A stretch of 11,718 nucleotides of DNA from Deltaproteobacteria bacterium (GTDB lineage: Bacteria > Desulfobacterota > Syntrophia > Syntrophales > UBA2210). Numbering within the stretch: position 1 is the stretch's first letter; each line of letters starts with the position of its first letter. Made by a program: the position numbers and the translations under genes. The DNA lies in assembly GCA_019314085.1 (NCBI GenBank), contig JAFCZZ010000043.1:1-11718 (forward strand). The letters are read 5' to 3'. A model generated the notes under the pieces. The model was not told the origin of the DNA, made no database searches, and worked only from the letters and a program-made list of their open reading frames with translations. Below, piece after piece: positions 6,531 to 11,718 of this stretch.

Positions 6531-8556
6531 ACCCTATCGCTTTTAAGAGTATTTTTAATTTATTTTCAGCACCAGCCAGCTCACATTGCTTTGCTTCGAG
6601 CTTTTTAAATGCAGCTCCCACCTCAACCCTTGGTTCTGGCTCAAAGGTGTCCACGTACCGTGGGATATTGAGGTTGAATTCGTTCTCCTCGATCTCGTCG
6701 AGACCGACGACACGGGCATGCTTGAGGAGCTCATCCGGATCGGCGTAAAGGGCAACGAGTTCCTCGCCGACCGTCGTAACAGCCTGCCGGTCCTCTTCCG
6801 CCCGGCGGCGGGCTTCGGCCATCTTTTCGTCCCGCTGGACGATCTTTGCAGCAGGTTTGGTCCGTTGTTTTTCCAGTGCTTTGATTTTTTTCTCCATCAC
6901 TTTCTGCTCTGTCTTTTGTGTCATATTTCCAAGTTCAGTTTTGGCGTCAGTCAGCGCGGCATCGATGGCCGTCACCTTGTCCGCATCGCCCTGGTACTCG
7001 GCTTCGATCCGTTCGACCTCTTCCCGTTCCCGCTCGTCGATCTGGCGGTGAATGCGTTCGCGATGTTTTTCCACCAATACCGCAACCTTTCCGGGATCAC
7101 CGTAGGCGTGGTAATGGACAATGATCCGTATCACATCCTGGGGGCGGAGTTCATTCTGGCTGGAGAGCTCCCGGTAATGGCGCGCCGCATAGACAAGGAG
7201 AACCTGATCGCGCCGCTCAATGGGTCTGTCCTTCCTCAGGATAAGCAGACAGGCCGGGACACCCGCTCCGTAAAAGACGTTCAGAGGCAGGGATATGACT
7301 GCATCGATGAGTCGGGATTCCAAAAGGGCCTGACGAATAAGGTGTTCGTCATCGGCCTTCCGGCGTTTTACCTTGGGATTTCCGTTTTTGTCAAATTTGT
7401 CGATCTCCTCCTCGATCGCCGGCTGCCCCCGGAAGAGCACCCCCTGGGGACAAACCACGCCGGCCCTACCCGAATCCGTCAGCGAGGCGACGATGTGGAG
7501 AATGAAGGCATAATCGCCATAGCTCGCCGGGGGGCTATGGAAGGCTGTTCCGCGTCCGAAACGCCCATGAGGATCTTTGTAGCCCTCTTTTCCGAAGACC
7601 TCCTTCTTGAGCTTATCTTTCTTCTTCTTATCGTCCGTCTGCTGCTCGGGACGGAGCCACCAGAAATCGTCGGAGAAGGGGAAATTGGCAAGGACGGTGG
7701 AGAACCTTCTGACCCGCCCATCTTCGAGAAACTGGGGATCTGTAATGGTGCTTACCCCGCCGCGTATATCCGCCTCCAGGCCGTGAAGAACGGAATTGAT
7801 CTTGCCGATGGCGAAGTTGCCCCAGTTCATCTCCTGACCGAAGTAACGCGCGGCGGTCCGAGTGTGACCGTGCTCGGTCAGGAAATCCGCCGAGTGAATG
7901 AGCATTCCGCCGCTGCCGCAGGTGGGATCATAGATCGTATCTCCGGCCTTCGGTTCCAAAATGCGGACGAGGGTATCTACCACCTCCGGCGGCGTGAAGA
8001 ATTCGCCGGCTTTCGCACCGGCATCGTCGGCGAACTGTTTGATGAGGTATTCGTAAGCCCGGCCCAGGATATCGGAAGGGACGCTCTGGTTGGAAAGGTC
8101 GATCTCGTCGAAATGCTGAATGAGGGCATGCACGACTTCATTGGGAATAAGCTTTTTCCCGCTGCCGTCCGGGGCGGCCTGGTTCCAATCGACGGTGAAA
8201 ACGCCGCGCAACTCTTCGTTGCTGTTGGAAATGGCGCGCATGGCCCCGGTAAGCTTCTCGCCGATGTTTTTCGAAATGGCAAGGATATCGCCCCAGCGCG
8301 AGCCGTCGGGGATTGAAAACCGGTGTTCGCCGCGGGCGCGGAAGACGGCCTTCTGTTTCTCCGTAAATTTGCATTTCTGCTGACGTTCCAATTCGGCAAT
8401 GGCCTCAGCGGATTCATTTTCCCATTGATCGCAGAGACGTTTGTAGAACATGAGCGAGAGGATGTAATTCTTATAATCTTGCCCGGCGGTTTTGCCTCGG
8501 AGGATATTTGCAGCGCCCCAGAGATGGGCTTCCAGTTGTCGCTGAGTGAGTTTCAT
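6514..8556 (-). CDS. hsdM: Type I restriction-modification DNA methyltransferase subunit
   Basis: HsdM is the S-adenosylmethionine-dependent N6-adenine methyltransferase of the type I complex. It has 680 residues. The order is an N-terminal helical HsdM domain (about 1-150), GEFFTPP (184-190) at the entry to the catalytic domain, SAM-binding motif I DPTCGSGG (210-217), and motif IV as NFPF (291-294). NFPF is unusual because the common form is NPPF or NPPY. The catalytic fold runs to about 480. A long, highly charged segment (about 495-600) looks like a coiled coil, followed by a C-terminal part with FNLNIPRYVDTFEPE (627-641). The length exceeds the 500-550 residues of many HsdM proteins, mostly because of the coiled coil. 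The start has AAGGA close upstream. A 156-bp gap separates it from the toxin gene, so it probably begins the hsd operon, but I see no convincing promoter. Confidence 0.96.
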   Translation of the reverse strand: MKLTQRQLEAHLWGAANILRGKTAGQDYKNYILSLMFYKRLCDQWENESAEAIAELERQQKCKFTEKQKAVFRARGEHRFSIPDGSRWGDILAISKNIGEKLTGAMRAISNSNEELRGVFTVDWNQAAPDGSGKKLIPNEVVHALIQHFDEIDLSNQSVPSDILGRAYEYLIKQFADDAGAKAGEFFTPPEVVDTLVRILEPKAGDTIYDPTCGSGGMLIHSADFLTEHGHTRTAARYFGQEMNWGNFAIGKINSVLHGLEADIRGGVSTITDPQFLEDGRVRRFSTVLANFPFSDDFWWLRPEQQTDDKKKKDKLKKEVFGKEGYKDPHGRFGRGTAFHSPPASYGDYAFILHIVASLTDSGRAGVVCPQGVLFRGQPAIEEEIDKFDKNGNPKVKRRKADDEHLIRQALLESRLIDAVISLPLNVFYGAGVPACLLILRKDRPIERRDQVLLVYAARHYRELSSQNELRPQDVIRIIVHYHAYGDPGKVAVLVEKHRERIHRQIDEREREEVERIEAEYQGDADKVTAIDAALTDAKTELGNMTQKTEQKVMEKKIKALEKQRTKPAAKIVQRDEKMAEARRRAEEDRQAVTTVGEELVALYADPDELLKHARVVGLDEIEENEFNLNIPRYVDTFEPEPRVEVGAAFKKLEAKQCELAGAENKLKILLKAIGYESNN

Positions 8557-8638
8557 TTTTCCTTTCTGATTCCCTTCATGAGTCGATTGTTACCCTCTAT
8601 CTTTGCTCATCACTCTTATTCTCTGCCCGTGCCCATGA

Positions 8639-8665
8639 TGGTGATGATGATGATCATCATCACCA
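8639..8665. repeat. 12-bp perfect inverted repeat made of ATG/CAT triplets, upstream of hsdM
   Basis: The arms TGGTGATGATGA (8639-8650) and TCATCATCACCA (8654-8665) are perfectly complementary around a TGA spacer. The site lies about 82 bp upstream of the hsdM start and 47 bp after the toxin gene. It is not followed by a T run in the direction of transcription, so it does not look like an intrinsic terminator. It could be an operator or an mRNA hairpin, or simply triplet-repeat DNA. No function is proven. Confidence 0.5.
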
Positions 8666-8712
8666 ATATTTTCTTTGCCCTCTCTCAATAACTGTGCCCA
8701 CGAGGCATAATG

Positions 8713-9936
8713 TTATTTCTCTTTCTCGATAAAGTTACTGATCCAGGAAGCAAGTTCTTCGACATTATCCGTGTTTGCAACGGCCCACAGGATTCTTGCC
8801 GGGCTCTTCCCTTTGAGTACCTTTGCCGGATGATCGCTGTATTTTTCGAAGTCCTTTGAAAATTCCTCTTTGAATTGCCGGGCCAACATGCCTTTTTCAG
8901 CGCCTTTCAGATGAGTGAATTCGAGGGTCCGTTCACATTGAAAAAGGCTGTCCAAAGGACTCTTTGCATCTTTATTCAAACTCAAAAAACCAAGAAGGAG
9001 GTGGATCTTCGCGCCGATGATCGCCCAGTCGGCAGATGAACGATTCAGCCCTTTTCTCACGTACAGGCTTTGGAAGTCGTTGGTTCGTTTTAACAGGCTC
9101 TTATCATTTTCCAGATCCATGACGGAAAGCTGCTTTATTTGCGCCATCATGTCTGAGAAGATGTCAGTTATGTTCACGGTTAGTGAACGTTGGCGGGCCT
9201 CCGATTCTGCCCGAGCCAGAAAAGATTCTTCGATACGGCTAAAATCGATATTATCCCGGTTGAATTCGAGTAACCAGAAGATGTCATAGATTTGCTTAAT
9301 CTGCTCGTCCGCCCGATCCATGGGAATACCGATGGTATTGGGTCCTAAAGTTGTCAATTTGTCCCCGATCAGATCATCCAACGGAAGGAGTTGGTAAGTC
9401 TGCTCCGTCTCCAAGGCAAAGATGTGAGGGGAGGATATCCTCTGAATCGACAGGGCTTCGTCTGCAAAATGAAACTCTATTTTGATTTCCTGAGCACCGG
9501 CAATCTTTTTCCCGAATAGTTCCTTTTCCGTGCAAGCCGAGGGGACTTCCATGTAGTAAGTCATCATAGGAAGATTGGTCTTGGGCACTTTTGGTGTATG
9601 CGGTCGTGCCTTGAAAAGTTCCTTCGTGCCTTTGAACTTTCGTTCAATAGCCTCTAGGACTTTTTCAACCTCTTCGATTCCCATGGCACAGATCATATCA
9701 ATGTCTACGCTGGTTCGCTGGTATTCAATGGGCAGATAGAACTGGGCGGCGGCGCCACCCTTCAGGACGATTTTATCCTTCAAAATGGCCTGGATTTGCA
9801 GGAAGATCTCCAGGTCCCACAAAAAAAGCTCCATCCTCGCCAGACTGTTGAATTTGAGTTTTTCCAGACGCGCCGCAAGGGTGTCGCGGTCAAAACACTT
9901 TCTGTCATGTATCAAGGCATTATCGTCAAAGTTCAT
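8713..9936 (-). CDS. AbiEii-like nucleotidyltransferase toxin
   Basis: This 407-residue protein belongs with the AbiEii/AbiGii nucleotidyltransferase group, the toxic half of type IV toxin-antitoxin systems. Some of these block phage growth. The nucleotidyltransferase core shows KGGAAAQFYLP (59-69, the GG-S/A motif) and SVDID (76-80), whose D78 and D80 are the probable metal-binding pair. IKIEF (151-155) is a likely third acidic strand. LDDLIGDKLTTLG (186-198) and IYDIFWLL (216-223) match the family's later Asp/Lys and Asp motifs. The C-terminal half is helical and less conserved. The ATG directly follows the TAA of the upstream regulator gene (TAAATG), so translation is probably coupled. The ribosome-binding site is weak. 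The identification is firm for the fold. Toxic activity and the modified substrate are inferred. It ends 156 bp before hsdM. Confidence 0.88.
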   Translation of the reverse strand: MNFDDNALIHDRKCFDRDTLAARLEKLKFNSLARMELFLWDLEIFLQIQAILKDKIVLKGGAAAQFYLPIEYQRTSVDIDMICAMGIEEVEKVLEAIERKFKGTKELFKARPHTPKVPKTNLPMMTYYMEVPSACTEKELFGKKIAGAQEIKIEFHFADEALSIQRISSPHIFALETEQTYQLLPLDDLIGDKLTTLGPNTIGIPMDRADEQIKQIYDIFWLLEFNRDNIDFSRIEESFLARAESEARQRSLTVNITDIFSDMMAQIKQLSVMDLENDKSLLKRTNDFQSLYVRKGLNRSSADWAIIGAKIHLLLGFLSLNKDAKSPLDSLFQCERTLEFTHLKGAEKGMLARQFKEEFSKDFEKYSDHPAKVLKGKSPARILWAVANTDNVEELASWISNFIEKEK

Positions 9937-10734
9937 TTATTGATTTCGCTTTCTCAGAATATTGACAAATTCCACCGCGGCGTCCGTAATGGCATCGTAC
10001 TCCACGATGTGCCGAATATCCTGCTGGATATTTCTGCGAGAAGCGATCTTGACCATCCGATTTGTATTCAAGGATATTCGCCGCCTCATGTTGAGGTAGA
10101 TCCTAACCAGTTCTTGCATCGAAAGGGGATAGTTCCTCCGGCTGACTTCATAATAAAGATCGACAAAGGCTTTTTCAAAAGAGGCCAGGCCATTTGTTGC
10201 ATAGGTGAACTCTTGGGTGGGAATAAGCAAGGCAAGTTCGCCGATGGAAGACATTTGCCGGATGGCAGGATAGTCCTGAATATTAGCATAGGGGACAACG
10301 TCGATCTTATTTCGGGCGAGAATATTGGTAACCTCATCGGCGTCACTTTTCCCAGCGAATAGAAGAACAGGATATGTTTCTGGGACATGTTCCGCGAATA
10401 CCGCCAGGATGTCCAGGCCGGAGATGAAGAAATCATGTCCGGTTTCCCTGAGGACGTTGAGTATCCCGCTCGCCAGCGTTGAGAGGATAGGCTGGATCGA
10501 TTCTGCTCGCCTGTTCTGAAAGGAGTACAGCCCCTGTCCGATACGGGAAATATGGCCTTTATTTGTAAGCTTATGTAGAGTCCAGTATAGGGTCGATTGC
10601 TTCTCTTGCAGAACGGATGCAGCGTCGGAAATGGTAAAGTCGGGTTTGTCCTGGAACCGTTCCCGGAGAAACTCGGCCTTGTCGTCCAATTTTAGCCTGC
10701 CTATCAGATTCAATAGGTCTTTTGCTTTGCTCAT
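9937..10734 (-). CDS. AbiEi-like winged-helix antitoxin/regulator
   Basis: This is the upstream partner of the AbiEii-like toxin and the likely antitoxin and autoregulator of the pair. From the ATG at 10734 it has 265 residues. Residues about 10-72 form a winged-helix DNA-binding domain: ISDAASVLQEKQSTLYWTLH looks like the recognition region, followed by NKGHISRIGQGLYSF as the wing, a pattern common in AbiEi proteins. The remainder (for example FFISGLDILAVFAEHVPETY, and an IGELALLIPTQEF stretch) resembles the C-terminal antitoxin domain. A longer frame runs to a TTG at 10797, but it would start inside an inverted repeat. I prefer the ATG because GGGAG lies 7 nt before it. The stop abuts the toxin ATG. 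AbiEi proteins are known to bind inverted repeats near their own promoter, and a perfect repeat lies 47 bp upstream here. Assignment rests on gene pairing plus motifs. Confidence 0.82.
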   Translation of the reverse strand: MSKAKDLLNLIGRLKLDDKAEFLRERFQDKPDFTISDAASVLQEKQSTLYWTLHKLTNKGHISRIGQGLYSFQNRRAESIQPILSTLASGILNVLRETGHDFFISGLDILAVFAEHVPETYPVLLFAGKSDADEVTNILARNKIDVVPYANIQDYPAIRQMSSIGELALLIPTQEFTYATNGLASFEKAFVDLYYEVSRRNYPLSMQELVRIYLNMRRRISLNTNRMVKIASRRNIQQDIRHIVEYDAITDAAVEFVNILRKRNQ

Positions 10735-10741
10735 ATCTAAA

Positions 10742-10746
10742 CTCCC
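10742..10746 (-). promoter_or_regulatory. Ribosome-binding site for the AbiEi-like gene
   Basis: On the minus strand GGGAG lies 7 nt upstream of the ATG at 10734. This spacing supports that start over the TTG at 10797, which lies within the left arm of the inverted repeat. Confidence 0.6.
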
Positions 10747-10781
10747 GACTATTTCATGGCACAAAATAGCCAAACAATCAA

Positions 10782-10822
10782 CAATAAAAAGTCGCAAATA
10801 CCACCTTTGCGACTTTTTATTG
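10782..10822. repeat. 17-bp perfect inverted repeat: bidirectional terminator or AbiEi operator
   Basis: The arms CAATAAAAAGTCGCAAA (10782-10798) and TTTGCGACTTTTTATTG (10806-10822) are exact reverse complements around a 7-nt spacer (TACCACC). A runs precede and T runs follow a GC-containing core on both strands, the form of a bidirectional intrinsic terminator. The position just upstream of the AbiEi-like gene also suits an autoregulatory operator. The sequence shows the palindrome clearly but does not decide between these roles. Confidence 0.75.
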
Positions 10823-11327
10823 GCAAGAATGACCTGCCCCTCATTTCCAACTCCTGTCTCGCTTCTTCGCTTTTCCCAAAATCATAACTTCCTCAATCGC
10901 TCCTAAAAGATATCCTTCAAATTCGGTATCCTAGACGCGAAGTGTAACGAAAGGGGGTTCAACGAGACAAATTCAATACATGCGATCCGAAGGTCTTCTA
11001 TGATTTTCTCAGATCGGATGCGAAGCGCAATTCTATAATCTCTTCTTTTCCTCCTATTCGAAGAGGTGTTCCGAATGGTCTTTATGCTGATTTGCAGTCT
11101 TGTATACCTTCGACGAAGGCAGTTCTAAAGAGTACAGGAAGCTATAAATAAATAGGACTACCTAATACTGTGTAACATTTTTTCTATTGAGTTTTATCGT
11201 CACGTCCAGACGAAAAAATACATACTTAGAATGTCAAGAACATCAATACCCGAAATAATCTGTATGAAATATTTTGTGCCTCTCTGACCTGTGCAATTTT
11301 TTATCGGTTGATCAGACCATGTAACTT
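10823..11327. other. Intergenic stretch of about 500 bp with no recognised gene
   Basis: I see no credible coding region, tRNA, insertion sequence or CRISPR repeat here. It separates the glycosyltransferase from the defence genes. It contains only short imperfect palindromes, for example CCTTCGACGAAGG near 11106-11118. The promoter of the AbiEi-like gene could lie in its left part or within the inverted repeat, but no convincing -35/-10 pair was found. Confidence 0.6.
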
Positions 11328-11718
11328 TTATATAGCCGTCATAAGTTTCTCCGGTTTCATCCCAATGAGATAGAGAATCATCAGCGACCAGTTTCTGAGG
11401 GTTGCATAGATGATTCCCTCCTTTTCCCATCTCCGGGCCGATGTGCAGACCTTCTGTCTGCTGATGTAAATGGGGCGCTTAGTTTTCTTAATCCGCCTCA
11501 TAATCTCTACATCTTCCATAATGAGAATTTCTTTGAATCCGCCCAGGTCTTGAAAAAAGGACCTTCGTATAAAAATGGCCTGGTCACCGTAGGGAATCCT
11601 CGTGACGCGGGAGCGAATCGAGGCCGCCGTTTCAATAAGCCGCAGAAGAAGATTTTTCGAATCTATTTCTAGATCAAAGGCCCCTGCGACGTATCGGTTA
11701 TTTCTCATTACAGACGCG
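11328..11718 (-). CDS. C-terminal part of a family-2 glycosyltransferase (TIGR04283-like), 5' end outside window
   Basis: This is the last 130 or so codons of a GT-A fold glycosyltransferase; the reading frame stays open past the right edge, so the start is not in the window. Visible features are PYGDQAIFIRRSFFQDLGGF (about 39-58 counted from the first internal Met at 11708), then MEDVEIMRRI with the ED pair typical of family-2 acceptor sites. TSARRWEKEG and TLRNWSLMILYLIG follow near the end. This set closely fits the TIGR04283 group, which includes proteins annotated for arsenosugar biosynthesis. That substrate cannot be confirmed here. The protein ends in KLMTAI before TAA, near the usual family end. 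It is probably part of the conserved chromosome flanking the defence genes. Confidence 0.88.
   Translation of the reverse strand, partial: ASVMRNNRYVAGAFDLEIDSKNLLLRLIETAASIRSRVTRIPYGDQAIFIRRSFFQDLGGFKEILIMEDVEIMRRIKKTKRPIYISRQKVCTSARRWEKEGIIYATLRNWSLMILYLIGMKPEKLMTAI

Noticed and set aside
6586..8316. Long plus-strand open frame of 576 codons
   Set aside because: It lies opposite hsdM, shows no recognisable motif, and is a by-product of GC-rich codon use in the true gene.
8553..8579. Eight-codon leader peptide whose TGA overlaps the hsdM ATG
   Set aside because: The frame is very short and has no good ribosome-binding site. Several such tiny frames occur in the gap by chance.
10735..10797. 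TTG start giving a 286-residue AbiEi-like protein
   Set aside because: The added 21 residues are hydrophobic and not typical of the family, the start sits in the inverted repeat, and the ATG at 10734 has a good ribosome-binding site.
10940..10985. GGTTCAA resembling a tRNA T-loop
   Set aside because: The flanking bases do not pair into a T-stem, and no anticodon or acceptor stem can be built around it.
11193..11219. Hairpin around TCGTC-ACGTCCA-GACGA as a terminator for the glycosyltransferase gene
   Set aside because: The stem is only 5 bp without a mismatch, and no T run follows the 3' arm on either strand.
11200..11430. 76-codon minus-strand frame overlapping the glycosyltransferase end
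   Set aside because: It is in another frame of a clear gene, starts within it, and has no recognisable domain.
1..11718. CRISPR array, insertion sequence or integrase
   Set aside because: No regularly spaced repeats, transposase motifs or recombinase motifs were seen in either strand.

Overview
The window is a bacterial chromosomal segment in which every credible gene lies on the minus strand, so transcription runs from high to low coordinates. Genes are tightly packed, with several stop/start contacts of 0-17 bp. The 5'-truncated glycosyltransferase at the right edge resembles a family often seen in Desulfobacterota and other environmental Gram-negatives. I would not assign a taxon from this window alone.

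Region by region, in transcription order. (1) 11328-11718 holds the C-terminal part of a family-2 glycosyltransferase of the TIGR04283 type, probably ordinary chromosomal background. (2) 10823-11327 has no gene. (3) A 17-bp perfect inverted repeat at 10782-10822 precedes a two-gene unit that looks like an AbiE-type (type IV) toxin-antitoxin system: a winged-helix AbiEi-like regulator/antitoxin and an AbiEii-like nucleotidyltransferase. (4) A 156-bp gap with a 12-bp inverted repeat leads to a type I restriction-modification operon in the order hsdM, hsdS, hsdR. (5) It is followed without a real gap by a YgjP/DUF45-type zinc metalloprotease, a ParA-family ATPase and an uncharacterised 160-residue protein.

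The window therefore reads as a defence island next to a conserved gene. HsdM and HsdS would form the sequence-specific adenine methyltransferase, and HsdR adds the translocase and nuclease. The protease, ATPase and small protein appear co-transcribed with them and may be accessory.

The main oddity is in hsdR. The long frame stops at 2485 after 917 residues, but the expected HsdR C-terminal sequence continues in the -1 frame down to 2144. One missing base in a run of four A (2510-2513) would explain this. A restored protein would have about 1031 residues and stop 4 nt before the protease start codon. As written, the system could be modification-only, or the sequence could hold an error. Other points of interest are an N-F-P-F form of methyltransferase motif IV in HsdM, an AT-rich first recognition domain in HsdS, and a ParA with no ParB but a tightly coupled unknown partner.
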